A DNA stretch of 64,000 bases from Sphingobium sp. AP49 (lineage in GTDB: Bacteria; Pseudomonadota; Alphaproteobacteria; Sphingomonadales; Sphingomonadaceae), in the NCBI RefSeq assembly GCF_000281715.2, contig NZ_CP124576.1:4409501-4473500 (forward strand). The letters are read 5' to 3'. A model generated the notes under the pieces. It was not told the DNA's origin, made no database searches, and worked only from the letters and a program-made list of their open reading frames with translations. The first letter of the stretch is position 1; each line of letters begins with the position of its first letter. Positions 33,849 to 43,304 of this stretch are shown here, one piece after another. The translations under genes were made by a program, and so were the position numbers.

Positions 33849-35768
33849 ATGACCGACACGCTCGCCGACCCGATCTACCAGACCGATGCCCTCATCGCGC
33901 AGGACATCGACGCCTATCTCGACGTCCATCAGCACAAGACCATGCTGCGCTTCATCACCTGCGGCAGCGTCGATGACGGCAAGTCCACCCTGATCGGGCG
34001 GCTGCTCTATGATTCGAAGATGATCTTCGAGGATCAGCTCGAAGCGCTGCAGGCCGACAGCAAGCGCGTCGGCACGCAAGGGGGCGAGATCGACTTCGCC
34101 CTGCTGGTCGATGGCCTCGCCGCCGAGCGCGAACAGGGCATCACCATCGACGTCGCCTATCGCTTCTTCGCCACCGAGAAGCGCAAGTTCATCGTCGCCG
34201 ATACGCCGGGCCATGAACAATATACCCGCAACATGGTCACCGGCGCGTCCACCGCCGACCTGGCCGTCATCCTGATCGACGCGCGCAAGGGCATCCTCAC
34301 CCAGACGCGGCGCCACTCCTACCTCGCCCATCTGATCGGCATCCGCAACATCGTGCTCGCCGTCAACAAGATGGACCTGGTCGGCTATGACCAGGCCGTG
34401 TTCGACGGCATCGTCAAGGATTATGCCGAGTTCGCGCAGAGCATCGGCATCAGCGCCTTCACGCCCATCCCCATCTCCGGCTTCAAGGGCGACAATATCA
34501 CCGCCCATTCGGAGAATACGCCCTGGTACAAGGGGCCGACCCTGATGGCCCATCTCGAAAGCGTCGAGGTCGATGCCACCACCGCGGCCGCCAAGCCCTT
34601 CCGCATGCCGGTCCAGTGGGTCAATCGCCCGAACCTCGACTTTCGCGGCTTTGCCGGCCTGATCGCCAGCGGATCGGTCAAGCCGGGCGACGCCGTGCGC
34701 GTCCTGCCCTCGGGCAAGACATCGACGATCAGTCGCATCGTCACGCTCGACGGTGACCTGGACGAGGCGATCGCCGGCCAGTCGGTGACCTTGTGCTTTG
34801 CCGACGAGATCGACTGTTCGCGCGGCGACGTCATCGCCGTGGCCGACAATCCGCCGGAGGTCTCCAGCCAGTTCGAGGCGACCATCGTGTGGATGGATGA
34901 CGAGGCGATGCTGCCGGGTCGGCCCTATTGGCTCAAGATCGGTACCCAGAGCGTCTCGGCCACCGTCCAGGCGCCCAAATATGTCGTCAACGTCAACACC
35001 ATGGAGCATCTGGCCGCCAAGACGCTGGACTTGAATGCCATTGGCGTGGCTGAACTGGCGACCGACAAGGCCATCACGTTCGAGCCCTATGCCGATAATC
35101 GCACGCTCGGCGGCTTCATCCTCATCGACAAGATCAGTAACCGCACCGTCGCGGCAGGCATGCTCCACTTCGCGCTGCGCCGCGCCCAGAATGTCCATTG
35201 GCAGGCGACCGACATCGGCCGCGACGCCCATGCGAGCCTCAAGAACCAGACCCCGCGCGTGCTGTGGTTCACCGGCCTGTCCGGCTCGGGCAAGTCGACC
35301 ATCGCCAATGAGGTGGAAAAGCGGCTCGCCCTCATGAACCGCCACACCTTCCTGCTCGACGGCGACAATATCCGCCATGGCCTCAACAAGGATCTGGGCT
35401 TTACCGATGCCGACCGGGTGGAGAATATCCGCCGCGTCGGCGAGGTCGCCAAGCTGATGACCGATGCGGGCCTCATCGTTCTCACCGCCTTCATCTCCCC
35501 CTTCCGCGCCGAGCGCGAGATGGTGCGCCAGATGCTCCCCGAGGGCGAGTTCATCGAGATCTTCGTCGATACCCCGCTGGAGGTGGCCGAGGCGCGCGAC
35601 GTCAAGGGTCTCTACAAGAAGGCCCGCTCGGGCAGCCTCAAGAACTTCACCGGCATCGACAGTCCCTATGAGGCGCCCACCGCTCCGGAAATCCGGGTCA
35701 ACACCGTCGAGATGACCCCGGAAGAGGCCGCCGAGCATATCATCCGCAAGATCATGCCGCTCAAATGA
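33849..35768 (+). CDS. cysNC: Bifunctional sulfate adenylyltransferase GTPase / APS kinase CysNC
   Basis: A 639-residue fusion. The N-terminal CysN domain has the GTP loop GSVDDGKST (39-47), [12 protein letters not shown] and NKMD. The C-terminal CysC domain has the ATP loop GLSGSGKST (476-484), [27 protein letters not shown] and [11 protein letters not shown]. All catalytic motifs are intact, so CysD and CysNC together convert sulfate to PAPS. The stop overlaps the cysQ start by 4 bases. The ribosome-binding site is weak (ACAAAGCCA before the ATG at 33849). Confidence 0.97.
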   Translation: MTDTLADPIYQTDALIAQDIDAYLDVHQHKTMLRFITCGSVDDGKSTLIGRLLYDSKMIFEDQLEALQADSKRVGTQGGEIDFALLVDGLAAEREQGITIDVAYRFFATEKRKFIVADTPGHEQYTRNMVTGASTADLAVILIDARKGILTQTRRHSYLAHLIGIRNIVLAVNKMDLVGYDQAVFDGIVKDYAEFAQSIGISAFTPIPISGFKGDNITAHSENTPWYKGPTLMAHLESVEVDATTAAAKPFRMPVQWVNRPNLDFRGFAGLIASGSVKPGDAVRVLPSGKTSTISRIVTLDGDLDEAIAGQSVTLCFADEIDCSRGDVIAVADNPPEVSSQFEATIVWMDDEAMLPGRPYWLKIGTQSVSATVQAPKYVVNVNTMEHLAAKTLDLNAIGVAELATDKAITFEPYADNRTLGGFILIDKISNRTVAAGMLHFALRRAQNVHWQATDIGRDAHASLKNQTPRVLWFTGLSGSGKSTIANEVEKRLALMNRHTFLLDGDNIRHGLNKDLGFTDADRVENIRRVGEVAKLMTDAGLIVLTAFISPFRAEREMVRQMLPEGEFIEIFVDTPLEVAEARDVKGLYKKARSGSLKNFTGIDSPYEAPTAPEIRVNTVEMTPEEAAEHIIRKIMPLK

Positions 35769-36526
35769 GCAACGTCATGACAGACGCGGACCTCGCCGCC
35801 CATCTCGCCGAGACCGCCGGCCGCCTGCTGCTGGAGGTCCGCGCCTCGGGCCTGTTCAGCGCCAAGGCGCTCGGCAAGGCCGGCGACCAGACCGCCAACC
35901 AGTTCCTGGTCCATGCCCTCCAGGAACAGCGGCCCGACGACGGCCTCCTCTCCGAGGAGATGGCCTGTGACGGCGCGCGGCTCCAGCATAGTCGGGTGTG
36001 GATCGTCGATCCGGTCGACGGCACCCGCGAATATGGCGAGGCGCGCGCCGACTGGGCCGTCCATGTCGGCCTCGCCATCGACGGCGTCGCCACCATCGGC
36101 GCGGTCGCGCTACCCGGCCATGAGGACGGCATCGTCCTGCGCACCGACCAGCCGCGCATCGTGCCGCCCGCGCCCCAGAAACTCCGCATGGTCGTGTCCC
36201 GCACCCGCCCCGCACCCCAGGCGGTCGCGGTCGCAGAGGCGCTGGGCGCCGAACTGGTCCCCATGGGATCGGCCGGCGCCAAGGCCATGGCCGTGATCCT
36301 GGGCCAGGCCGACATCTATCTCCATGCCGGCGGCCAATATGAATGGGACAGCTGCGCCCCCGCCGCCGTCGCACTCGCCCACGGCCTCCACGCCTCCCGC
36401 ATCGACGGATCACCGCTCACATACAACCAGCAAGACACATACATGCCTGACCTCCTCATCTGTCGCCAAGAACATGCCGACATCGTGCTGGAGGCCTTGG
36501 CCGAGATCGCGGCGCAGGCCGCCTGA
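35765..36526 (+). CDS. cysQ: 3'(2'),5'-bisphosphate nucleotidase CysQ
   Basis: A 253-residue inositol-phosphatase-fold enzyme. LLSEEMACD and [25 protein letters not shown] hold the metal-binding residues, and [17 protein letters not shown] is the C-terminal substrate motif. It hydrolyses PAP, the by-product that sulfotransferases release and that inhibits them, to AMP. It overlaps cysNC by 4 bases and precedes sulfotransferase 2 by 21 bases. The order of synthesis, recycling and transfer genes fits a dedicated sulfation unit. Confidence 0.95.
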   Translation: MSNVMTDADLAAHLAETAGRLLLEVRASGLFSAKALGKAGDQTANQFLVHALQEQRPDDGLLSEEMACDGARLQHSRVWIVDPVDGTREYGEARADWAVHVGLAIDGVATIGAVALPGHEDGIVLRTDQPRIVPPAPQKLRMVVSRTRPAPQAVAVAEALGAELVPMGSAGAKAMAVILGQADIYLHAGGQYEWDSCAPAAVALAHGLHASRIDGSPLTYNQQDTYMPDLLICRQEHADIVLEALAEIAAQAA

Positions 36527-36547
36527 AAAACAGAAGGGAAGAGGATC

Positions 36548-37711
36548 ATGACCACCGACACCATCGGCCTCGACGCCGACGCCCTGGTCGCCGCCGCGCG
36601 CGAACAGACCGGCCTCACCGACCTGGGCGACGACGCCATCCTCGAAGGTCTGGACGTGCTGGTCGACGCGATCAACCGCGAGGCCAACCTCACCGAGGCG
36701 GCGCAGGGCCGCTGGGCACAGCAGCTGACCGCGACGCTCGCCAACCGCTTGCAGGTCGAGGACTGGCTCGCCCGCCATCCCGACCTGCTCGACGCCCCGA
36801 TCGAGAAACCGATGTTCGTCTTCGGCCTGCCGCGCACCGGCACGACCCTGACGATCAACCTCTTGAACGCCGATCCCGCTCGCCGATCCTTCCTGCGCTG
36901 GGAGGCGTTCAATTCGGCGCCACCCGCTGCGGCCGGCACGCTCAGCAGCGACCCGCGCTATGTCGCGGAACAGGCGCGGCTCGACATGTCGCTCAAATAT
37001 GCGCCGCATATCTCGGCGATCCATCATGAGGATGCCGACAGCCCGACCGAGTGCCAGTTCGCGATGGCGCCGTCCTTCTGCGCCCAATATTATGACTCGG
37101 TGCTGCATGTGCCGAGCTACCAGAAATGGCTGTTCGCCACGAGCTACCTGCCCGCCTTCCGCTATCACAAGCGGCTGCTGCAATTGCTGCAGGCGGAAAA
37201 TGGTGGCCGCTGGACGCTGAAAAATCCCTGGCACCCGCTGTTCCTGGAAGACCTCACCACCGTCTATCCCGACGCCCAGCTGGTCATGACCCATCGCGAT
37301 CCGGCCGATGTCGTCGGCTCGGCCTGCAGCCTCGTCTATCAGGTGCGCAAGATGTTCAGCGCCGATGTCGACCCGGTCGAGGTCGGCCGCTCGCAGCTGC
37401 GCACCTTCGACCTGATGATCGAAAGGATGATCGCCTATCGCGACAAGCATGGCCAGGATGCGATCCACGACATCCAGTATGACGACCAGCTGCGCGACCC
37501 GATCGGCGAGATGCGCAAACTCTATGCTCGCTTCGACGAGCCGTTCACGGCAGAAGCGGAGGCCGGGATGAGCGCGATGCTGGCCGCCAATCCGCAGGGC
37601 AAGCATGGCAAGCACAGCTATGACCTGGCCGATTATGGCCTGGATCGCGCGCAGATCCACGCCCATTTCAAGGACTATACCGACCGCTTCTCGATCCCGA
37701 CCAAGGCCTGA
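36548..37711 (+). CDS. PAPS-dependent sulfotransferase (copy 2)
   Basis: A 387-residue sulfotransferase of the same family as copy 1. PRTGTT at 95-100 within FVFGLPRTGTT is the 5'-phosphosulfate loop and MTHRDPADVVGSACS (from 247) the 3'-phosphate site. The two copies keep the same layout (FVFG-PRTGTT, NADPARRSFLRWE here versus ACDPARRSPLTWE there, YHKR-LQLLQ, VYPDA) but differ in the acceptor-binding stretches, so they may sulfate different molecules. GAAGAGGATC precedes ATG 36548. It follows cysD-cysNC-cysQ in the same operon, which guarantees a PAPS supply. Confidence 0.92.
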   Translation: MTTDTIGLDADALVAAAREQTGLTDLGDDAILEGLDVLVDAINREANLTEAAQGRWAQQLTATLANRLQVEDWLARHPDLLDAPIEKPMFVFGLPRTGTTLTINLLNADPARRSFLRWEAFNSAPPAAAGTLSSDPRYVAEQARLDMSLKYAPHISAIHHEDADSPTECQFAMAPSFCAQYYDSVLHVPSYQKWLFATSYLPAFRYHKRLLQLLQAENGGRWTLKNPWHPLFLEDLTTVYPDAQLVMTHRDPADVVGSACSLVYQVRKMFSADVDPVEVGRSQLRTFDLMIERMIAYRDKHGQDAIHDIQYDDQLRDPIGEMRKLYARFDEPFTAEAEAGMSAMLAANPQGKHGKHSYDLADYGLDRAQIHAHFKDYTDRFSIPTKA

Positions 37712-37715
37712 TCCC

Positions 37716-38123
37716 ATGACGCAGGCGCATCACGACCTCGCCCGCCGCTTCTTCGCCGCCCTGTCGGCGGCGGCACTGCCGGACGAATTGCTGACCGACG
37801 ACATGACCGCCTGGACGACGACGTCGGGCGTCGATGCGCCCGCCGCCGCCTATCAGCGCGGCGTGGCGATGCTGGGGTCGCTGTTCCAGGGCGGGCTGAC
37901 CTTCACCGTCGATTCGCTGACGGCGCAAGAGGATCGGGTCGCGGCCGAGGTGCGGTCGGCAGGCACGCTGGTGAATGGCGAGCCCTTCGCCAATCGCTAT
38001 ATCTTCCTGCTGCGCATCCGCGACGGCCGGATCGCGTCGGTCGCCGAGCATTTCAACCCGGCGCCGGTGGAAGCCCAGATCAAGCCGCTGATCCAGGCGA
38101 TGATGGCGGCCAAGCCGGGCTGA
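37716..38123 (+). CDS. SnoaL/NTF2-like protein
   Basis: A 135-residue NTF2-fold protein: DLARRFFAALSAAALPDELLTDDMTAW at the N-terminus (SnoaL-like), then YIFLLRIRDGRIASVAEHFNP. ATG 37716 lies 4 bases after the sulfotransferase 2 stop, and the gene is probably translated from the same message. It ends the plus-strand sulfation operon and meets a minus-strand SDR gene across 4 bases. The function is unknown; a small isomerase, dehydratase or carrier role is possible. Confidence 0.8.
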   Translation: MTQAHHDLARRFFAALSAAALPDELLTDDMTAWTTTSGVDAPAAAYQRGVAMLGSLFQGGLTFTVDSLTAQEDRVAAEVRSAGTLVNGEPFANRYIFLLRIRDGRIASVAEHFNPAPVEAQIKPLIQAMMAAKPG

Positions 38124-38127
38124 GCGA

Positions 38128-39045
38128 TCAGCCCTGTTTCGCGCCCTGGCTGGCCATCGCGAAACTGTAACGCAGATGGTCGAGATGGCCGGTCGGCACC
38201 GGCGGGAAGAGCAACGCGTCCTGCGGGTCGCGTATTCCCTCCAGCCGATCGGCAATCTGTTCGATCGTCCAGTCGGGCTGGAACACGCCGACCGTTTCCA
38301 TCGTGTAGGCGCGCGCGACACGCCCGGCCATGGCGATCAGCATCTCGCCACTGACCGCGCAATCCTGATGCGCCAGATAGCCCACGACCGGCGCGACCAG
38401 TTCCGGGTCCATCGGCGGATAGGCGCTGGTGTCGAGCCCTTCGGCCATGCGGGTGACGGCGCCGGGCAGGATGATGTTGCTCTTCACGCCATGGGCCGCC
38501 CCCTCGATCGCGGCGACGTTGGACAGGCCGATCATCCCCGCCTTGGCGACGCTGTAATTGACCACGCCGGCATTGCCATAAAGCCCGTTGATCGATCCGG
38601 TGAGGACGATGCGGCCATAGTTCGCCGCGCACATATGCGGGAAAGCGGCGCGCACGACATGGAAGGCACCGCGCAGATGAACGTCGAGCACCGTCTCGAA
38701 ATCGGCATAGCTGAGCTCCGCCAGCCCGCCGCGTCGGACGATGCCGGCATTGTGGATAAGGATGTCGATGCCGCCGAAATGGTCGCGGGCGAGGTCGATC
38801 ATCGCCTGCCCGCCCTGTGGCGTGGCGACGCTGTCGGTCGAGGCGATCGCCTGGCCGCCGGCAGCGCGGATTTCGTCCACCACCGATTGGGCCGGACCGG
38901 CATCGGTGCCCTCGCCCTGCATGCTGACGCCCGGATCATTGACCACCACTTTCGCGCCGCGCGCCGCCAGCAGCAGCGCATAGGCCCGCCCGAGGCCACG
39001 CCCGGCGCCGGTGATCAGGGCGACGCGGTCGTCAAATCGCAGCAT
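38128..39045 (-). CDS. SDR of the peroxisomal multifunctional-enzyme type ((3R)-hydroxyacyl-CoA dehydrogenase-like)
   Basis: A 305-residue SDR. TGAGRGLGRAYAL and VVVNDPGVSMQGEG, with GGIDILIHNAGI, match the MFE-2/HSD17B4 dehydrogenase domain more than FabG. Ser is in LTGSINGLYG, and the active site is YSVAK. The C-terminal extension after MAGRVARAYT is also typical of that group. It follows a MaoC-like hydratase, which is the partner activity in MFE-2, in the same minus-strand operon. Together they could carry out (3R)-specific beta-oxidation steps. Confidence 0.9.
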   Translation of the reverse strand: MLRFDDRVALITGAGRGLGRAYALLLAARGAKVVVNDPGVSMQGEGTDAGPAQSVVDEIRAAGGQAIASTDSVATPQGGQAMIDLARDHFGGIDILIHNAGIVRRGGLAELSYADFETVLDVHLRGAFHVVRAAFPHMCAANYGRIVLTGSINGLYGNAGVVNYSVAKAGMIGLSNVAAIEGAAHGVKSNIILPGAVTRMAEGLDTSAYPPMDPELVAPVVGYLAHQDCAVSGEMLIAMAGRVARAYTMETVGVFQPDWTIEQIADRLEGIRDPQDALLFPPVPTGHLDHLRYSFAMASQGAKQG

Positions 39046-39128
39046 GATAGTCTCTCTCCCGGATGATGATTGGCGGGGAGCTTAGCGGCGGCGGTGCCGT
39101 CGCCCCAAGCGTGCCGCCAAATGATCGC

Positions 39129-40370
39129 TCAGGCGACGATCCCGGCATCGCGCAACCGGGCGATGGTCGCGGCGTCCATCCCCAGCAACTCCGCCAGCAC
39201 CATATCGCTATGCTCGCCCAGCACCGGCGGCGCGCTCGGCACCGGCTGCTCGGCGCCGGGAAAGCGGAAGGGCCGGTTGACGATCGGGATCACGCCCAGG
39301 GTCTTATGCTCGGTCTCGACCACCATGTTACGGACCAGCGTCTGCGGCTGGGCCAGCGCCTCGCTGATGGTCAGGATCGGCGCATGGGGCACCTGATGCG
39401 CGGCGAACAGGTCGGCGAGGTCGGCCACGGTGCGGGTTTGCGTCACCGCCGACAGCAGCCCATTCACCTCGGCCCGCCGTTCGCGCCTCTTGTCGAGCAT
39501 GTCGTATCGCGGATCGTCGGCCAGCCCGTCGAGGCCCAGCGCCGCGCAAATCTTGCCCCAGAAATGATTGGTGAGGCAGGCGATGACGATCGACCCGTCG
39601 CTCGCCGGAAAAACGCCATAGGGGACCAGATTGGGATGCTGCGATCCCTGAGGCACCGGATCCTGCCCGGTGAAGAAGCTCAATTGTGCCAGATAGCCGA
39701 GCAGGCCGATCATCCCGTCCATCAGGCTGATATCGATCAGCCGGCCGCGCCCGGTGGCATGGCGCTCATGCAGGGCGGCGAGGATCGCGATCGGCCCGTT
39801 GATGCCGCCGACCAGATCGCCGAGCGGAATGCCGAGCTTGGTCGGCAACCCGCCCGGCTCGCCATTGACGCTGAGCGCGCCGGACATGGCCTGTAGCACG
39901 ATGTCGAAGGAGGGCCGGTCCTTGAGCGGCCCGGTCATGCCGAAACCGGAAATAGCGCAATAGATAAGGCCCGGGTTGATCGCGGACAACGCCTCATAGC
40001 CAAGGCCCAGCCGGTCCATGACGCCGGGCCGGTAATTTTCGATGACGATGTCGGATTTCACCGCCAGGTCGCGCGCGATCGCCAGCCCTTCGGGGGCCTT
40101 GAGGTCGAGCACGATGCTCTTCTTGCCGCGATTGACGCTGAGGAAATAATGGCTCTCGCCCGCGCGCAGCGGCGGAAAGCTGCGGGTATCGTCGCCGCTA
40201 CCGGGTGGCTCCACCTTGATGACTTCCGCGCCCAGATCCGCGAGCGCCAGTGCAGCCGAAGGGCCAGCCAGCACACGGGTGAAATCCAGCACCCGCACCC
40301 CGGCCAGCGGCCCCGCCCACTCACTCTTGTCGTGGCTGTCCATCATGCATCTTTCGGTGGGCCGTCCCAT
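39129..40370 (-). CDS. CaiB/BaiF-type class III CoA transferase
   Basis: About 413 residues. GPLAGVRVLDFTRVLAGP, LGAEVIKVE, YFLSVNRGKKSI and SDIVIENYRPGVMDRLGLGYE are family hallmarks, and the conserved Asp is expected in RPSFDIVLQA. I chose ATG 40370, which has GGGGAGGA seven bases upstream; ATGs at 40346 and 40343 are alternatives with weaker signals. It moves CoA between carboxylic acids without ATP. It lies between a MaoC-like hydratase and the MFE-type SDR, so it probably activates or recycles an acid intermediate of this pathway. Confidence 0.93.
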   Translation of the reverse strand: MGRPTERCMMDSHDKSEWAGPLAGVRVLDFTRVLAGPSAALALADLGAEVIKVEPPGSGDDTRSFPPLRAGESHYFLSVNRGKKSIVLDLKAPEGLAIARDLAVKSDIVIENYRPGVMDRLGLGYEALSAINPGLIYCAISGFGMTGPLKDRPSFDIVLQAMSGALSVNGEPGGLPTKLGIPLGDLVGGINGPIAILAALHERHATGRGRLIDISLMDGMIGLLGYLAQLSFFTGQDPVPQGSQHPNLVPYGVFPASDGSIVIACLTNHFWGKICAALGLDGLADDPRYDMLDKRRERRAEVNGLLSAVTQTRTVADLADLFAAHQVPHAPILTISEALAQPQTLVRNMVVETEHKTLGVIPIVNRPFRFPGAEQPVPSAPPVLGEHSDMVLAELLGMDAATIARLRDAGIVA

Positions 40371-40414
40371 CCCAAATCCTCCCCAGGGGGAAGGAACGGC
40401 CCGTCGCGCCCGGA

Positions 40415-41563
40415 TCAGGCCGGGCGGCTGGGCAGTTCGGCGATCGAGGTGCCAAAGGCCGAGATTTCGCCGCGATGGGTTTCCGCACGCTGCTGGATCT
40501 CGACATATTTCTTGCCGTTCTCCTCGAACTTGCGGATCACGCTGCCGTCGATGAAGATCACGTCGCCATCGGGATTGTGGCGGCGGATCTGGCACTTGCT
40601 CTTGTGCAGGAAGCCATCGTCGCCGATCCAGTTGGTGACCTGATGGGTCAGCCAGCTGCAGCGTTCCGGACCATAGTCATAGGCACCCGGCGCGCCGACT
40701 TCGAGCGCGAACGCCTCATCCCAATGGACGCGTTCCGGGCAGTCCGGCACGTTGAAGCGGTTCTTGATGCCGGTGCCGGGGTGCTTCTGCTGCATCTTCC
40801 AGGCGAGCTTGTTGGCGCGGATATAGAGGCCGCCCCAGCCCTGCGCGTAGCAGATGAAGCCGGTGACCGTCATCGGCCCCTTCATCATGCGCGGCAGTTC
40901 GTCGCCGACCTGCACATCTTCCCAGTAACGGGGCGTGGCGCCGCGAATCTCTTCCTTCTCGTACAGCTTGTACATCTCGGCCAGCTGTTCGTCGGTGAAG
41001 GGCTCCACGCGGCCACGGGCTTCGGTGTACTTGGTGCCACGCTCGCGCGCTTCGTCGCGATCGGTGCGGAATACCCAGCTGTCGCCTTCGGCCACCTTGT
41101 CGCCCGACTGGTTGAAGAAATCGACATGGTAGATCTGCTGGAAGCTGCGGCCGGCAAACTTGGTCTGATGCTCGATCAGATCCTTCAAATAGGCCTCGGT
41201 GCGGATCGTGTCGTTGCGCAGCACCGGCTTGTGCCAGGTCCAGTCGGCGCCGGCCCACATCGCATGGACGCCCGACAGGCCACCGCAATAGCCCGAGATG
41301 ATGCGGCTGGTGGTGAACAGGAAGCTGGGCAGCGCAACCAGCGAACCATGCTTGGTCTTCTCGGCATAGGCCGGGTCGCACCACAGCGGATTATCGTCGC
41401 CGATGCCGTGCGCATAATGGCGGATCGCGTCACGGGTGGCTTCGTAATTCCACGGTTCGACGGTATTCTCGATCTTGACGCCGATGCGCTTGCGCAGGTC
41501 GTCCAGCCCCTCCTCGGTGATCTTGGGGAATTTGTTCACGGGCGCGTCGGCCAATGTTGCCAT
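40415..41563 (-). CDS. MaoC-like / FAS1-type double hot-dog dehydratase
   Basis: A 382-residue protein of the FAS1-like dehydratase type: an N-terminal hot dog (EATRDAIRHYAHGIGDDNPLW is a typical MaoC-like pattern) and a second hot-dog unit from about residue 225 (YWEDVQVGDELP, then GPMTVTGFICYAQGWG). The hydratase Asp-His pair is expected in GIGDDNPL and nearby. It probably hydrates an enoyl-CoA or a bulky ring-containing CoA ester. It is in an operon with an acyl-CoA ligase (17 bases upstream), a CoA transferase and an MFE-type SDR. Confidence 0.9.
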   Translation of the reverse strand: MATLADAPVNKFPKITEEGLDDLRKRIGVKIENTVEPWNYEATRDAIRHYAHGIGDDNPLWCDPAYAEKTKHGSLVALPSFLFTTSRIISGYCGGLSGVHAMWAGADWTWHKPVLRNDTIRTEAYLKDLIEHQTKFAGRSFQQIYHVDFFNQSGDKVAEGDSWVFRTDRDEARERGTKYTEARGRVEPFTDEQLAEMYKLYEKEEIRGATPRYWEDVQVGDELPRMMKGPMTVTGFICYAQGWGGLYIRANKLAWKMQQKHPGTGIKNRFNVPDCPERVHWDEAFALEVGAPGAYDYGPERCSWLTHQVTNWIGDDGFLHKSKCQIRRHNPDGDVIFIDGSVIRKFEENGKKYVEIQQRAETHRGEISAFGTSIAELPSRPA

Positions 41564-41580
41564 CTCTCTTCTCCTGATAT

Positions 41581-43149
41581 TCAGTTGGCGAGTTCGACCG
41601 CCTTGGCGGCCTCACGGTCTCTCAGAATCTTGCGGTGAACCTTGCCGGCCGGCGTCTTGGGCAGGTCGGTCACGAATTCGACGATGCGCGGGAACTCATG
41701 CTGGGCCAGCTTCTCGCGGGTGAAGTCCTGCAATTCGCGGACCAGCGCATCGCTGCCGTCCCGATTGATGATAATGAAGGCCTTCACCACCTGGCCGCGC
41801 TTGTCGTCGGGCACGCCGATCACCGCGCATTCCAGCACCGCCGCATGCTTGAGCAGCGTATTCTCGATCTCGACCGCGCTCATCGTCCAGCCTGCCGAGA
41901 TGATGACGTCGTCGGCGCGGCCGCAATGGTAGAAATAGCCGTCGGCGTCGATCTTCGCCCGGTCCTTGGTCGTTTCCCACCGGTCGCGGCGCCACAGCAT
42001 CAGTTCGCCAATCTCGCCGGGATCGCAGGCGCTGCCGTCGGGGCGCTGCACTTCCAGTCTCTGGCCCGGCACCGCCTTGCCCAGCGAACCCGGCTTCACC
42101 ATGAAATCCTGCGCGCCGGGATAGTTGACCAGCACCACGCCGATCTCGGTCGTGCCGTACATGGAACAGGCCGGCACCTTGAAATGGGCGTCGATGAAGT
42201 CCAGCGTCGCCGGGTCGATCGGCTCGCCGGTGTAGCTGAGCTTATCAAAATGGAAGGCGAAGTCGGCGGCCTGGCCGCTATTCTTCATCATCCGATAATG
42301 GGTCGCGGCGGCCGACATGTTGGTGATGCCGTATGCGTCCAGCGCCTGCATCAGCCGTACAGGATCGAACCGGCCGGCAAAGGTGCCCGTCGTCACGCCC
42401 AGCCCCAGCGGCGCCAGCGTGCCATGCCACAAGCCATGGCCCCAGGCCGGCGAGGAGGGGCAGAAAAACTCGTCGCCCGGCCGGATGCCGGTGCCGTAGA
42501 GGGCGGCGAACATCAAGGTCACCAGCGCGCGATGGCTGTGCTTCACCGCCTCGGGCAGTTCGCGCGTCGTGCCCGACGTATATTGGAAGACGGCCAGGTC
42601 ATTGGCCTTGGTCTTCGGGCTGTAGGTCGCCGGGAAACGGGCTAGGTCGGCCAGCAGCGCATCGTCGGCGACGATCACGCGCGGCCCATCCATGCTGCGC
42701 GCCAGCTCCGCCTTTTCCGCATTGGTGATCAGGATGATCGGCTTGCAGTCGTCGACCCGCAACCGCAGCGCGTCCGGGCCGAACAGGGTGAAAAGCGGCA
42801 CCGAGATCGCGCCGGTCTGCATCGCCCCGAACAGGCAGACATAGAAGGGCAGCGAAGGCTCCAGCATGAAGGCGATGCGTTCGCCCGGCTGAATGCCCTC
42901 GGCGTCGAGCCAATGGGCGAAGCGCGCAGCCCCCGCCGCGATCGCATCGAAGCTGAGGATCTCGTCCCGGCCATCGGCATGGGCGATGCGCACGGCGGCG
43001 CGGCCCGATCCGTCGGCATGACGGGTGACGCATTCATGGGCGATGTTCAGTTCGTCGCGATCACCGTCGAACAAATCCCACAGCGCCGCTGAGGTCGCAT
43101 GTGCCTGTGCATCGGCATAGCTGCGATAGTCGGTTAGCTTCGCCATCAT
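41581..43149 (-). CDS. AMP-dependent acyl-CoA synthetase with variant ATP loop
   Basis: About 522 residues. The ATP loop reads TSGTTRELPEAV in place of TSGTTGxPKG, so the usual Lys is missing; this variant recurs in one subgroup of acyl-CoA synthetases. SMYGTTEIG, GRADDVIISAGWTMSAVEIEN and the catalytic Lys in TPAGKVHRKIL are present. ATGs at 43149 and 43146 are adjacent; a further one at 43170 has no ribosome-binding site. It is the first gene of the four-gene minus-strand operon ending at 38128 and is divergent from an IclR regulator. It is expected to form a CoA thioester from a carboxylic acid. Confidence 0.9.
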   Translation of the reverse strand: MMAKLTDYRSYADAQAHATSAALWDLFDGDRDELNIAHECVTRHADGSGRAAVRIAHADGRDEILSFDAIAAGAARFAHWLDAEGIQPGERIAFMLEPSLPFYVCLFGAMQTGAISVPLFTLFGPDALRLRVDDCKPIILITNAEKAELARSMDGPRVIVADDALLADLARFPATYSPKTKANDLAVFQYTSGTTRELPEAVKHSHRALVTLMFAALYGTGIRPGDEFFCPSSPAWGHGLWHGTLAPLGLGVTTGTFAGRFDPVRLMQALDAYGITNMSAAATHYRMMKNSGQAADFAFHFDKLSYTGEPIDPATLDFIDAHFKVPACSMYGTTEIGVVLVNYPGAQDFMVKPGSLGKAVPGQRLEVQRPDGSACDPGEIGELMLWRRDRWETTKDRAKIDADGYFYHCGRADDVIISAGWTMSAVEIENTLLKHAAVLECAVIGVPDDKRGQVVKAFIIINRDGSDALVRELQDFTREKLAQHEFPRIVEFVTDLPKTPAGKVHRKILRDREAAKAVELAN

Positions 43150-43304
43150 CCCATCCCATCGGTCCGGCATTCAACCGGGCGAACGGGTCGAAACCCCGTC
43201 GCTGCTTGCAACAAGCGATGTCACAGCGACTCATTTGTTGTAAATAGTGAATGATGTTCTATATTTTGAATGACAGACTATCGGCGTCGCGATAGGATGA
43301 CGCC
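43150..43304. promoter_or_regulatory. Divergent IclR / ligase-operon promoter region
   Basis: 155 bases between divergent genes, more AT-rich near 43230-43270 than its surroundings. It contains GCTTG-CAA-CAAGC (43204-43216) and a repeated GAATGA at 43249 and 43268, which are candidate IclR contacts. No gene is seen here. Confidence 0.4.

Noticed and set aside
33777..35738. 653-codon open frame opposite cysNC
   Set aside because: CysNC has all its catalytic motifs; the reverse frame is a codon-bias artefact.
38751..38759. Another DnaA box (TGTGGATAA) in the MFE-type SDR gene
   Set aside because: It is single, in coding sequence and far from the clusters; chance is likely.
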